Counted from the first letter of the stretch, positions 6,612 through 14,582 are shown. The stretch: 33,101 nucleotides of DNA from JAAYUK01 sp964392915 (GCA_964392915.1 CAYMRS010000023.1:1-33101); one strand, 5' to 3'. Numbers and translations: made by a program. Notes: generated by a model not told the origin, from the letters alone.

Positions 6612-8231
6612 ATGAACTTTCATGCGAACAATCTCCGGCGCTTTTTCCCCGCAACCGCGACCCTAGCGGGAGCAGATGGCTGGGAGCGTTTTTGCTCAGG
6701 GCTTTCTAAGCCTGTTGACGCTGAAGCCCTGACAGCGAAATTTATTGCTTTTGCTCAGCAGAACGACATAGCGCCGCATGCCGTGGATATCTTCTCCATT
6801 GAACGGGAGCGCTCGCTCGTTGAGGCATCAGAAGAGGCAATCCCTGAGGCGGGCGATGCTCGCGCCGTAAATCCGACCCTCCGCCTGCTGAAGGTTACGC
6901 ACCGCGGTCTTGCCGGGCTTCTTCTCGATGATGCAGTATCCGCGGCACAACCGGAGCCGGGAGAAGAGTACATCCTTGTCTGGCGGATGCCCGCAAGCGG
7001 GGAGATTCGCGTTGCAGCGGCCAGCCGGGAAGATCTCCTTGCGCTCAAGATTGTCGCGGAGGGTCTGGACATTAGAGAGCTTGCCCGGCAGGGCGAGACG
7101 ACGGTCGGCGCGCTTGACGGCATGCTGTTTCATGCAGGGACCCGCGGGATTCTGATGCAGCCGCGTTCAAAAATCGAGCGTGATCCGCTCATATTCCGCA
7201 AGGGCGAGATTCACGACGATGGTTATCTGCTCGCACGGGGGTTTACCATTCAATGGCACATCACCCAGGCATGCGATCTCCACTGCAAGCATTGTTACGA
7301 CCGGAGCGACCGGAGCCCCATGCCGTATGACAAAGCGCTCGGCATTCTTGCCGATCTGTATGACTTTTGCGACGAGCGGCATGTTTGCGGGAATGTTACG
7401 TTTACCGGAGGGAATCCGTTTCTGTATCCACGCTTTTTCGATCTCTACCGGGCTGCAGCAGATTACGGCTTCGGGCTCGCCATCCTGGGCAATCCCTTGC
7501 CGCGCGACAGCATGCGGAAAATGCTGGAGATACGGAAGCCGCTTCACTTCCAGATCAGTCTTGAGGGGCTGCGCGAGCGAAATGATGCCGTGCGGGGTGA
7601 AGGGCATTTTGAACGGTCGCTTGCATTTCTCGGGCTGCTGCGGGAGCATGCCGTTCCTTCCATGGTGATGCTCACGTTGACGAACGACAACATTGACGAC
7701 GTTCTTCCGCTGGCGGACCTGCTCCGCGACTCTACGGAAACATTCCATTTCAACCGCCTTGCGATGGTCGGTGAGGGGGCGAATCTCCGGCTGCCGGACA
7801 GAAAGAAATACCAGGATTTTTTGCATGCCTATGTTAAGGCCACTGAAGAGAACCCGATTATGGGCTGGAAAGACAACTTTCTGAACATCGCGCTGCGGGA
7901 GCAGGGCAAGCCGCTGTTCGGAGGCTGCGCGGGATTCGGCTGTGCCGCCGCGTTCAACTTCGTCGCGATACTGCCCGACGGCGAGGTTCACGCGTGCCGC
8001 AAGTTCCCATCGCGCATCGGCAATATCTACGAGCAGCCGCTTGGGGCAATTTATGACTCTGCCGTGGCGGGCAGATACCGGGCAGGGTGCAGCGCCTGCG
8101 CGCCGTGCCCGATCCGGGCCGTCTGCGGCGGCTGCCTGGCTGTTTCCTATGGCTGCGGGCTGGATGTATTCAATGAAAAAGACCCGTGGTGCTTTCTGGA
8201 GAACGACATAACGGCGGAGCATCGGCGTTGA
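6612..8231 (+). CDS. sbtM: Radical SAM/SPASM peptide maturase, SbtM-like
   Basis: Predicted iron-sulfur enzyme that modifies the adjacent selenopeptide using S-adenosylmethionine radical chemistry. From the ATG at 6612 it has 539 residues. The N-terminal ~215 residues form a region outside the radical SAM core. The radical SAM cluster is CDLHCKHC (Cys221, Cys225, Cys228), followed by the glycine-rich SAM motif FTGGNPFLYP. The C-terminal SPASM part is cysteine-rich: GGCAGFGC, GEVHACRKFP, then a run including CSACAPCPIRAVCGGC and a last Cys near DPWCF, enough for two auxiliary 4Fe-4S clusters. The frame is open back to a GTG at 6510, but that stretch lies in SECIS-like hairpin 4 and the terminator, so I use 6612. 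Synteny and architecture match the SbtM family; the chemical modification is not readable from sequence. Confidence 0.85.
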   Translation: MNFHANNLRRFFPATATLAGADGWERFCSGLSKPVDAEALTAKFIAFAQQNDIAPHAVDIFSIERERSLVEASEEAIPEAGDARAVNPTLRLLKVTHRGLAGLLLDDAVSAAQPEPGEEYILVWRMPASGEIRVAAASREDLLALKIVAEGLDIRELARQGETTVGALDGMLFHAGTRGILMQPRSKIERDPLIFRKGEIHDDGYLLARGFTIQWHITQACDLHCKHCYDRSDRSPMPYDKALGILADLYDFCDERHVCGNVTFTGGNPFLYPRFFDLYRAAADYGFGLAILGNPLPRDSMRKMLEIRKPLHFQISLEGLRERNDAVRGEGHFERSLAFLGLLREHAVPSMVMLTLTNDNIDDVLPLADLLRDSTETFHFNRLAMVGEGANLRLPDRKKYQDFLHAYVKATEENPIMGWKDNFLNIALREQGKPLFGGCAGFGCAAAFNFVAILPDGEVHACRKFPSRIGNIYEQPLGAIYDSAVAGRYRAGCSACAPCPIRAVCGGCLAVSYGCGLDVFNEKDPWCFLENDITAEHRR

Positions 8232-8239
8232 GCGATTTG

Positions 8240-8782
8240 TCAGCCCTTTTTTGTTGGTAACCCTAACCAGGACAGAGGAAGTTCATTGAATTTGTAATGG
8301 CAGTTAACGCTGTGAATATAATCCAATGCATCCTTGTATTCAGGTTTCTTAAACCAACTATTCAACACATAAACGTACTCAACTTTGATGCCAAGAGGCG
8401 CAACAAGTTTCAAATACTGTTTGCGTTTGAAATCGCATGTTTGCAATTTTTCGTCAACAGACCCAGCAACCTGTTGATATTTGACCTCAATGATAAACAA
8501 TGTTTCTCTGATAATGACCAGCAGTGCATCATCAGGCAAAAGTTTCCTTGAGATAATGTCTTTCCAAACAACGCGCTCTTCATCTAAAAAAATATAGAAA
8601 TCGTGTTTTCTAAAGCAACGCGCAACTATATTATTCTCAAAAAACACGCCCAACCCAGCTTTGCGTGGAACCTTCTTTAATTCATATCCGGGGATTGCTT
8701 TGAGCAGTTCATTAAAATCAACTTTTTTCTCAAAGCTCAATCCAGTTAAAGTGTTCCCGCCTCCGAAGCCGCCAGTTTTCAT
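8240..8782 (-). CDS. Putative type II restriction endonuclease, PD-(D/E)xK fold
   Basis: Protein of 180 residues from the ATG at 8782, which has AGGGA upstream; a longer in-frame start at 8836 would overlap the methyltransferase. I do not recognise a named family. The catalytic pattern of PD-(D/E)xK nucleases is visible: PDD at 83-85, then a strand LFIIEVKYQ with EVK at 99-101. A conserved-looking TGLSFE near residues 13-18 could supply the further acidic residue. The gene begins ten bases after the methyltransferase stop and is co-directional with it, the usual context for a restriction enzyme. Base composition is clearly more AT-rich than its neighbours, which suggests horizontal transfer. 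Recognition site unknown. Confidence 0.75.
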   Translation of the reverse strand: MKTGGFGGGNTLTGLSFEKKVDFNELLKAIPGYELKKVPRKAGLGVFFENNIVARCFRKHDFYIFLDEERVVWKDIISRKLLPDDALLVIIRETLFIIEVKYQQVAGSVDEKLQTCDFKRKQYLKLVAPLGIKVEYVYVLNSWFKKPEYKDALDYIHSVNCHYKFNELPLSWLGLPTKKG

Positions 8783-8792
8783 TAATATATCC

Positions 8793-9725
8793 CTATGAAT
8801 AGAAAGTTTCTTCTTTCTCCCTGATGCTCTTCTCAAGACGTTTTACTGAAAGCGCCAAGTATTCATCTTCCAAATCAATTCCTACATATTTTCTATTGTG
8901 CAGCACGGCCGCAACTCCTGTTGTTGAACTTCCGCAAAATGGATCCAGGACCAAATCATTTTCTTTCGTTGATGCGAGGAGTATTCTTTTCAAAAGCTCA
9001 ACAGGCTTTTGTGTTGGATGTTTCCCGAATTTTTTTTCTTCTGATTTTGGAGCGGAAATCTCCCAGACATTTCTCATTTGCTTGCCATTGTTCATTTCTT
9101 TCATCAGGGGATAGTCAAAAAAATGTTTGCTTTTGCCATTCTTTGCCGCCCATAAAATTATCTCTGTCGAGTGGGTAAAATACCGGCATGAAAGATTTGG
9201 CGGGGCATTGCGCTTGTACCAAATGATGTCATTTAAGATTTTAAAGCCAAGTTCCTGCATCGCAAAGCCTACGGAGTAGATAATATGCGTTGTGCCGGAA
9301 ACCCAAATAGTACCGTTTGGCTTTAATACTCTTTGACAAGCCTTCAGCCATTCAAGAACGAAGTTATGATTGTCCTCAACCCCTTTTGACTTGTCCCATT
9401 TGCCTTTGTTCACCGAAACCATCTTGCCGGCGTGGCATGTAATTCCGCCGTTTGAGAGAAAATAAGGCGGATCGGCAAAGATCATATCAACGCTGTTCTC
9501 TCTTGACTGGTTCAGGATTTCGACGCAGTTTCCTTTTAAGAGACTTATCGAGTGTTCCTGGTTCTTGTAGTAAGCCGAAAAAGGGTTTTTGCCGTTATCC
9601 CCGCATGATGCGGCTTCTTCTGAAATATAAAATTCAACAGGATTCGCTGCATGGGAATGCGTCGTTATCTTTTTTAATGTCTCTGTTGTTTTTAGGGTTT
9701 TTTTGTTTTTTCTTGCTTGTAACAT
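8793..9725 (-). CDS. DNA methyltransferase, beta-class N6-adenine/N4-cytosine type
   Basis: Modification enzyme of the restriction pair, 310 residues. The motif order is that of the beta class: catalytic DPPY first (MIFADPPYFLSNGG), then the SAM-binding DPFCGSSTTG near the C-terminus. Other conserved pieces are NLSCRYFTHSTE and FGKHPTQKPVELLKRI. The motifs resemble, from memory, GATC-type enzymes such as M2.DpnII (DpnA), so adenine in GATC is a plausible target but unproven. About 55 N-terminal residues precede the conserved part and look poorly conserved. No Shine-Dalgarno sequence is seen; a -10-like box lies six bases upstream of the ATG. The pair is AT-rich and sits between the selenopeptide genes and fur, like an inserted defence module. 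Confidence 0.92.
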   Translation of the reverse strand: MLQARKNKKTLKTTETLKKITTHSHAANPVEFYISEEAASCGDNGKNPFSAYYKNQEHSISLLKGNCVEILNQSRENSVDMIFADPPYFLSNGGITCHAGKMVSVNKGKWDKSKGVEDNHNFVLEWLKACQRVLKPNGTIWVSGTTHIIYSVGFAMQELGFKILNDIIWYKRNAPPNLSCRYFTHSTEIILWAAKNGKSKHFFDYPLMKEMNNGKQMRNVWEISAPKSEEKKFGKHPTQKPVELLKRILLASTKENDLVLDPFCGSSTTGVAAVLHNRKYVGIDLEDEYLALSVKRLEKSIREKEETFYS

Positions 9726-9731
9726 GAATTA

Positions 9732-9761
9732 ATTGTAAAGGGGGCGCGGTATAATATTCAA
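9732..9761 (-). promoter_or_regulatory. Promoter-like pair for the restriction-modification operon
   Basis: Minus strand TTGAAT (9756-9761) and TACAAT (9732-9737), spacer 18. Expected transcription start is at or within a base or two of the ATG at 9725, so the transcript may be leaderless. Confidence 0.45.
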
Positions 9762-9776
9762 TCTTTATCTTAGGCA

Positions 9777-9912
9777 AACTGCCTCATTCTTCCCCTCGCT
9801 TCGCTCGGGGAAGAATGAGGCAGTTGAGCCGGAACTCCTGTCACCCTCGCTCCGCTCGGGCGAAGAACCAGGAGTTCGAAACCGACCGCTTCGCGGCGGC
9901 TCAACTGCCTCA
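9777..9912. repeat. Nested palindromic repeat element
   Basis: Three sets of inverted arms overlap. A perfect 19-base pair (9777-9795 with 9807-9825) encloses an 11-base loop. A second pair (TGAGGCAGTTGAGCCG at 9816-9831 with its complement at 9897-9912) shares part of the first right arm. Inside it GAACTCCTG (9832-9840) pairs with CAGGAGTTC (9869-9877). The loops carry CTCGCTTCGCTCGG-type motifs. It resembles an intergenic REP-like or MITE-like element between the methyltransferase and fur. No protein is likely here. Confidence 0.75.
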
Positions 9913-9990
9913 ATAGATGCCGCAAAACGCTTCTGCCACTGCTTGGAAAAAACCCCTTGACTCGCTCCCCTCTTTTCTGGCAACATTTAC

Positions 9991-10009
9991 TTAATTGAAA
10001 ATCATTATC
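9991..10009 (+). promoter_or_regulatory. Fur box upstream of fur
   Basis: TTAATTGAAAATCATTATC matches 14 of 19 positions of GATAATGATAATCATTATC. It ends eight bases before the fur ATG, so autoregulation is likely. It overlaps a -10-like TATCAT (10006-10011). Confidence 0.7.
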
Positions 10010-10017
10010 ATATAAAA

Positions 10018-10455
10018 ATGACGGAAAAGATCGAAAAACAGATATTCACCGATTTTCTCGCGAAAAAGAACCTGCGTGATACGTCGCAGCGGGAGCTGAT
10101 TCTTGACGAGTTCCTCCGCCGCGAACAGCACATCTCCGCGGAGGAACTCTATGATATCGTCAAGCAGCGCGACCGGACAATCGGCCAGGCAACGGTCTAT
10201 CGGGGGCTGAAACTTCTATGCGAGGCCGGGCTTGCGCGCGAGGTTGACTTCGGCGACGGCACCATGCGGTATGAGCATGAATTCGGCCACGAGCACCACG
10301 ACCATCTTGCCTGCACCTCCTGCGGCAAGATGATTGAAGTACTTGACCCGGCGATCGAGACGCTCCAGAAGGCGCTCGCCGAAAAGTACGGCTTCCGCCT
10401 CTCGAATCACGAAATGTATCTGTACGGAACGTGTTCGGAGTGTCAGGGCAAATAA
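10018..10455 (+). CDS. fur: Fur family metal-dependent transcriptional regulator
   Basis: Repressor of 145 residues, typical Fur length. The N-terminal winged helix contains LRDTSQRELILDEFL and the recognition region TIGQATVYRGLKLL. The hinge and metal site are HEFGHEHHDHLACTSCGK, rich in His and Cys, and the C-terminal CSEC gives a second CxxC, as in zinc-stabilised Fur proteins. A Fur-box-like sequence overlaps the presumed promoter and two more lie downstream before the feo genes, so the likely co-repressor is Fe(II), although PerR or Zur specificity cannot be excluded from sequence alone. No Shine-Dalgarno sequence is visible; the ATG lies six bases from a -10-like box. Confidence 0.92.
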   Translation: MTEKIEKQIFTDFLAKKNLRDTSQRELILDEFLRREQHISAEELYDIVKQRDRTIGQATVYRGLKLLCEAGLAREVDFGDGTMRYEHEFGHEHHDHLACTSCGKMIEVLDPAIETLQKALAEKYGFRLSNHEMYLYGTCSECQGK

Positions 10456-10477
10456 AATCTTTTTTTGCGATGAAAGC

Positions 10478-10496
10478 GATAATGACTATCATTACT
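10478..10496 (+). promoter_or_regulatory. Fur box before the feo operon
   Basis: GATAATGACTATCATTACT matches 15 of 19 Fur-box positions, just downstream of fur and 20 bases before the next ATG. It would control the small DUF2325-like gene and probably the feo genes. Confidence 0.75.
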
Positions 10497-10516
10497 AAAA
10501 TCATTATGGAGGCACT

Positions 10517-10801
10517 ATGACATCAGTTGTATACGCAGGGTTGCAGGACGGAAACAGCTTTTTAGATCGGATTCGGGAGCTCGGCATCAGAACGGTTGTC
10601 TGGATTACGCCGAATGAAGGGCATGTTTTTTTGGACAGAATTGAAGAAACTGTTAATAATGCAGACTGCGTAATCGTGAAGTCGGCGGACGATTCATCAA
10701 TCTTCCTGAAGCTCATGGACGCTGCGCTCACGCGCCGCGTGCCTGTTGTGCATGAGGAGTGCGTTGACCGCATTCAGTGCCTGCATTCTTTTTACTATTA
10801 A
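10517..10801 (+). CDS. Small DUF2325-like protein, iron-regulated
   Basis: Protein of 94 residues, start supported by GGAGG at 10508-10512. No signal peptide or membrane helix is visible, so it is probably cytoplasmic. Its layout (an initial beta strand SVVYAGL, a middle NADCVIVKSADDSS, and VPVVHEECVDRIQCL near the end) resembles the DUF2325 protein encoded at 14635, where the middle reads SDAVIVFTNKVSH. The clustered Cys residues of that protein are reduced here to CVDRIQC. It sits between two Fur-box-like sites, right after fur and before feoA, so a role in iron homeostasis is likely. Function unknown; the relation to DUF2325 is my inference from visual comparison. Confidence 0.7.
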   Translation: MTSVVYAGLQDGNSFLDRIRELGIRTVVWITPNEGHVFLDRIEETVNNADCVIVKSADDSSIFLKLMDAALTRRVPVVHEECVDRIQCLHSFYY

Positions 10802-10803
10802 TT

Positions 10804-10822
10804 GATAATGACAATTGTTAGC
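10804..10822 (+). promoter_or_regulatory. Fur box before feoA
   Basis: GATAATGACAATTGTTAGC matches 15 of 19 Fur-box positions, three bases after the preceding stop codon and 23 bases before the first feoA. It suggests that feoAAB also has its own iron-controlled promoter. Confidence 0.65.
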
Positions 10823-10845
10823 GTTAAAAAGAGAGGATAACTGAC

Positions 10846-11097
10846 ATGTCACCTTTGGCATTTATGGCAGAAGGAGAGAGGGCGGAGATTATTTCTCTGA
10901 GACAGCAACCGGCTGGAGGGGGAAAGTGTCCGGACTGTATGGAGCATCTCATGGACATGGGGCTTCGGCCCGGAAAACAGATCGAGATGCTGACCAATTC
11001 AGGCGGCGGGCCGATACTGCTGAAAATAGATGAATCACGAATCGCGCTCGGCAGAGGAATGGCAATGAAAATCTATGTGCGGAGGAACGGAGAATGA
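10846..11097 (+). CDS. feoA: FeoA family protein (first copy)
   Basis: Small SH3-like cytoplasmic partner of FeoB, 83 residues. Core motifs are HLMDMGLRPGKQIEML and SRIALGRGMAMKIYV. Two cysteines (KCPDC) lie in the loop before the LMDMG motif, an addition absent from the second copy. GAGAGGA provides a ribosome binding site. The stop overlaps the next start (ATGA), which indicates translational coupling. Tandem FeoA genes before feoB are found in various anaerobes; the copies may form a heteromeric regulator of the transporter. Confidence 0.92.
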   Translation: MSPLAFMAEGERAEIISLRQQPAGGGKCPDCMEHLMDMGLRPGKQIEMLTNSGGGPILLKIDESRIALGRGMAMKIYVRRNGE

Positions 11098-11318
11098 CAC
11101 TCGCGAAGTTGATGCCCGGACAGAAAGGCCGGATCACGCAGATTGGCGCGCTCGGCCCCCTGAAGCGACGCCTTATGGATATGGGCGTTGTGGTTGGCGA
11201 AGAAGTGACGGTCGAAAAAATTGCCCCGCTGGGCGATCCGATAGAGGTGCGGATAAAGGGCTACAACCTCTCGCTCCGGAAAAAGGAAGCGAACGAAATA
11301 CAGGTGGAGACAGTATGA
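11094..11318 (+). CDS. feoA: FeoA family protein (second copy)
   Basis: Second FeoA, 74 residues, with RRLMDMGVVVGEEVTV and a C-terminal YNLSLRKKEANEIQV. It is closer to the minimal FeoA form and lacks the CxxC pair of the first copy. It overlaps both neighbours by four bases (ATGA at each junction), so feoA-feoA-feoB are tightly coupled. Expected role: cytoplasmic modulator of FeoB, possibly of its GTPase activity or pore assembly. Confidence 0.92.
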   Translation: MTLAKLMPGQKGRITQIGALGPLKRRLMDMGVVVGEEVTVEKIAPLGDPIEVRIKGYNLSLRKKEANEIQVETV

Positions 11319-13564
11319 AGGCGGAAGTCGAAAACAGGAAGACAGAATCCGGAATTCAGGATACAGAGGACGGGGTCTCAAAGATAGCAAAAGGAATAAT
11401 CACTATAGCGGTTGCGGGGAATCCGAACGCAGGGAAGTCCACGCTGATCAACGCGATTGCCGGTTCGCGCATGCAGGTAGGCAACTGGCCGGGGGTGACG
11501 GTCGAGAAGAAGACCGCGTTTTTTGAGCATGCCGGGCAGAAGATCAAGCTGGTGGATCTGCCGGGAACATACAGCCTGAGCCCGTACACGCAGGAAGAGA
11601 TTATCACCCGCGACTATCTGGTTCATGAGAAGCCGGATGTGATTGTCAATGTGGTGGATGCGACCAATCTGGAGCGGAATCTGTATCTGACGCTTCAGAT
11701 GATGGAGCTTGAAATCCCTATGGTGCTGGCACTGAACATCTATGACGAGGCCGAAGCAAAAGGCTACCGGTTTGATCTCAAGGCACTGTCGGCAATGCTC
11801 GGCGTCGCCGTTGTGCCGACAACAGCGACAAAGGGGGAAGGGCTGAAAGCGCTCCTGACCGCGGCGCTGGCTGCAGCAGAAAATCCCGCCGCGCATGTGC
11901 CGAAGCCGGTTGCGTATGGCGACGACATCGAGCGCGCAGCAGATGCCGTTGTCAGCGCCTTGGGCAGTGAGCTTCCGGATGTGCTGCACCAGCATCAGCC
12001 ACGCTGGCTGGCACTGAAGCTGATAGAGGGAGACCACGCCGTGCTGCAGCAACTGTCGATGCCCGCGGACAGTCCCATTATTATGAATGCGACAGGACAC
12101 CTCCGGAAGGCGCACGGGGAGGATATGGAAGCGCTTCTCGCAGACGCGAGGTATGCCCAGGCGAGCGGCCTTGCGCGTGAGGTGCTAAAGAAGCCTGCTG
12201 TAAGAAAACGCGAGATCACCGAAAAAATTGATGCCGTCGTGCTGAACCGCTTCTTTGGCATTCCTATTTTTCTGGCCGCCATGTGGCTGATGTTCAAGCT
12301 GACCTTTGACGTCTCAAAGCCCTTTGCCGACTGGCTGGGCGCTATGGTTGCCGGTCCGTTCAAACGGGCGGCTGAAGCGCTGATCAGCCTGGTGCAGGCG
12401 CCGGCATGGATAGCCGCGCTGGTGACGGACGGCATTATCGCCGGTGTCGGAGCGGTACTCGTCTTTATGCCGGTTATCTTTGCGATGATGTTCTTTATAA
12501 CCTTTCTGGAAGGCAGCGGCTACATGGCCCGAGCCGCCTTTGTGATGGACCGCGCCATGCATGCGATCGGCCTTCACGGCAAATCATTCATCCCGATGCT
12601 GCTCGGATTCGGATGCAACGTGCCGGCCATCTACGCGACCAGAACCCTCGAAAACCAGAAAGACAAGGTGCTGACGGCGCTGCTGATTCCGCTTACATCA
12701 TGCGGCGCCCGGCTTCCGGTGTATGTGGTGTTCATCGGGACCTTCTTTGCCTCGCACGCGGGGACCGTGCTCTGGTCGCTGTATGTCATGGGCATTGTGC
12801 TCGCCATCTGCGTCGGCCTGGTCTTCAAGCGGACACTCTTCAAGGGAGAGGCGCCCATGTTCATTATGGAGCTGCCGCCGTACCGGATGCTTTCCTTCCG
12901 GAGCCTCATGATTCATACATGGGAGAAGGGCAAGCACTTTCTCATCAAGGCGGGCACCTACATTCTCGCGGTGGCGATTATCGTTTGGTTTCTGCTGAAC
13001 CTGCCGTGGGGCGTGGAAAACAAAAAGGATTCCTATATGGGACAGGTCGGGCAGGTTATCGCCCCGGCGCTCAAGCCGCTCGGCTTCGGCTCGTGGGAAG
13101 CAGGTTCAGCGCTCCTGGCGGGGCTCGTTGCCAAGGAGATTGTTGTCGGGACGATGGGTGAAATCTATGTGAAGAAGGCAGACGAAGAGAAAAAGGAAGC
13201 GCTCCCGCTCCGTGAAGAGCTTGCCGGCATTGCCACATCCTTCGGGACCGCCGTGAAGGAGGCAGGGGCGAACGTTATCTCGACTGTCGGGATTGCAACG
13301 ATGTCATCGGATGAGACGGAAGAGAAGAAAGCTGAGAGGATGCCGCTCCGGGAGGAGCTGCAGAAGCAGTTTACCCCGCTTTCCGCATACGCGTTTATAA
13401 CGTTTGTCCTGCTGTATATGCCGTGCGCGGTCGTGGCAATAGCGATGCGGCAGGAGTTCGGCACCTGGAAGTGGTACGGCATAGCGTTCGCCTATCAGAT
13501 GGTTCTTGCGTGGGCGGTTGCATTCATCATCTATCAGGGCGGGACTCTGCTGGGATTGGGATAA
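11315..13564 (+). CDS. feoB: Ferrous iron transport GTPase FeoB
   Basis: Inner-membrane Fe(II) importer, 749 residues. The N-terminal G domain has GNPNAGKST (G1), DLPGTYSL (G3) and LNIYD (G4). The membrane part has the conserved GFGCNVPAIYATR and TSCGARLPVYVVF gate motifs, and FLEGSGYMARAAFVMDR. The start is the ATG at 11315, which overlaps the feoA stop; an in-frame start at 11075 would read through both feoA overlaps in another frame and is rejected. Two oddities: the first ~27 residues (ENRKTESGIQDTEDG) are low complexity and come from a repeat also found at 22769; and the loop after IVVGTMGEIY contains a duplicated segment (EEKKEALPLREEL and EEKKAERMPLREEL). Regulated by Fur, judging from the upstream boxes. 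Confidence 0.96.
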   Translation: MKAEVENRKTESGIQDTEDGVSKIAKGIITIAVAGNPNAGKSTLINAIAGSRMQVGNWPGVTVEKKTAFFEHAGQKIKLVDLPGTYSLSPYTQEEIITRDYLVHEKPDVIVNVVDATNLERNLYLTLQMMELEIPMVLALNIYDEAEAKGYRFDLKALSAMLGVAVVPTTATKGEGLKALLTAALAAAENPAAHVPKPVAYGDDIERAADAVVSALGSELPDVLHQHQPRWLALKLIEGDHAVLQQLSMPADSPIIMNATGHLRKAHGEDMEALLADARYAQASGLAREVLKKPAVRKREITEKIDAVVLNRFFGIPIFLAAMWLMFKLTFDVSKPFADWLGAMVAGPFKRAAEALISLVQAPAWIAALVTDGIIAGVGAVLVFMPVIFAMMFFITFLEGSGYMARAAFVMDRAMHAIGLHGKSFIPMLLGFGCNVPAIYATRTLENQKDKVLTALLIPLTSCGARLPVYVVFIGTFFASHAGTVLWSLYVMGIVLAICVGLVFKRTLFKGEAPMFIMELPPYRMLSFRSLMIHTWEKGKHFLIKAGTYILAVAIIVWFLLNLPWGVENKKDSYMGQVGQVIAPALKPLGFGSWEAGSALLAGLVAKEIVVGTMGEIYVKKADEEKKEALPLREELAGIATSFGTAVKEAGANVISTVGIATMSSDETEEKKAERMPLREELQKQFTPLSAYAFITFVLLYMPCAVVAIAMRQEFGTWKWYGIAFAYQMVLAWAVAFIIYQGGTLLGLG

Positions 13565-13607
13565 AGATGCATGTGGAAGCTGGAAGCAACGGTGCCGGGA
13601 GGTTGAC

Positions 13608-13805
13608 ATGGGCGTGGTAGATATTGTCTTGATGGTTGTGATTCTGGCGGCGGCAGAATATCTTCTGTACCGCTCGCTCTGGAAGAAGAAAGGTCACTGC
13701 GCGGGCTGCGACACGTGCGAATGCCCGACAGGCGCGAAACCGCCGGTGCAAAAAATATCCATACAAAAAGGGGATGAAGGAAATGAAAAGAAGTCTGGTT
13801 GCTAG
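13608..13805 (+). CDS. FeoB-associated Cys-rich membrane protein
   Basis: Protein of 65 residues with one N-terminal membrane helix (VVDIVLMVVILAAAEYLLY) and a cytoplasmic-looking tail with CAGCDTCECP and a terminal Cys. This matches the small FeoB-associated Cys-rich membrane proteins often found after feoB. The start has GGGAGG upstream at 13597-13602. It may bind iron or an iron-sulfur cluster at the transporter exit; this role is inferred from family context. It overlaps the next gene in another frame. Confidence 0.85.
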   Translation: MGVVDIVLMVVILAAAEYLLYRSLWKKKGHCAGCDTCECPTGAKPPVQKISIQKGDEGNEKKSGC

Positions 13806-14574
13806 TGCATTGATGATGGTGTTTGCGGTACAGACAGTTTTTGCTGCGCACCCGCTTATCACGGACGATGCGGGGACCGTCGGGGCGGGAAAGGTTCAAC
13901 TTGAGGTAACCGGCGAGCTTGCATATGACAAAGCGCGGGTGTTCAACGAGGATCTGGGAGGGCATGTCACGGAAAAGACGCGGGGCGGAACAATTGGAGC
14001 AACGGTAACGGTCGGCGTTCATGATCGGGTAGATGTCGTGCTGGGCATACCGTACCAGTGGTATTCCGTGCGTGAAGACGGAGAGCGCACCGGCAGGGCG
14101 GAAGGGCTGTCGGACAGCAGTCTTGATCTGAAGTGGCGTTTTTTTGAACAAGACGGCTGGAACCTTGCGGCAAAGCCCGGCATCAGCTTTCCGACCGGAG
14201 ACGACGATAAGGGCTTGGCCAACGGCAGGGCGACGTATCGGATGTTTGTCATCGGCACAAAGGAGCTTGCTCCCTGGGCGTTTCATGTGAACCTCGGGTA
14301 TATCAGAAACGAGAACAAGGTTGAAGACCGCAAGAACCTCTGGCATGCATCGGCGGCGGCGGAGGTGGAGGTTGTCAAGGCTCTGAAGGCCGTTGTCAAC
14401 ATCGGCGTTGAGCGTAATCCTGATGCATCGAGCAGCACCAACCCGGCGTTTGGGCTCGGAGGGCTGATTTATCAGATATCGGAGAAGTTCAGCATAGACG
14501 GCGGGGTGAAGTTCGGACTGACAAAGCCGGAAACTGATGTGGCGTATTTGTTCGGCGTCACGATGAAGTTTTAA
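13774..14574 (+). CDS. Outer-membrane beta-barrel protein, MetA-pathway/phenol-degradation type
   Basis: Exported protein of 266 residues. A signal peptide (KRSLVASALMMVFAVQTVFAA) precedes HPLITDDAGTVGAGKVQLE, the typical opening of the transporter-like beta-barrel family annotated as phenol/MetA-pathway degradation. The body alternates short amphipathic strands and ends in VTMKF, a C-terminal aromatic typical of outer-membrane barrels. The start overlaps the preceding gene; the ATG at 13783 is an alternative, giving a signal peptide three residues shorter. Its position in the iron operon suggests passage or sensing of something linked to ferrous iron, but no substrate is evident. Confidence 0.8.
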   Translation: MKEMKRSLVASALMMVFAVQTVFAAHPLITDDAGTVGAGKVQLEVTGELAYDKARVFNEDLGGHVTEKTRGGTIGATVTVGVHDRVDVVLGIPYQWYSVREDGERTGRAEGLSDSSLDLKWRFFEQDGWNLAAKPGISFPTGDDDKGLANGRATYRMFVIGTKELAPWAFHVNLGYIRNENKVEDRKNLWHASAAAEVEVVKALKAVVNIGVERNPDASSSTNPAFGLGGLIYQISEKFSIDGGVKFGLTKPETDVAYLFGVTMKF

Positions 14575-14582
14575 TTATCGCT

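Noticed and set aside
9765..9986. A 73-codon minus-strand ORF
   Set aside because: It runs through the nested palindromes and has no similarity or ribosome site; its ERSEG repeats mirror the inverted-repeat loops.
11075..11314. Extended N-terminus of FeoB
   Set aside because: It is an overlapping frame across the second feoA; the ATG at 11315 overlaps the feoA stop and gives a normal FeoB.
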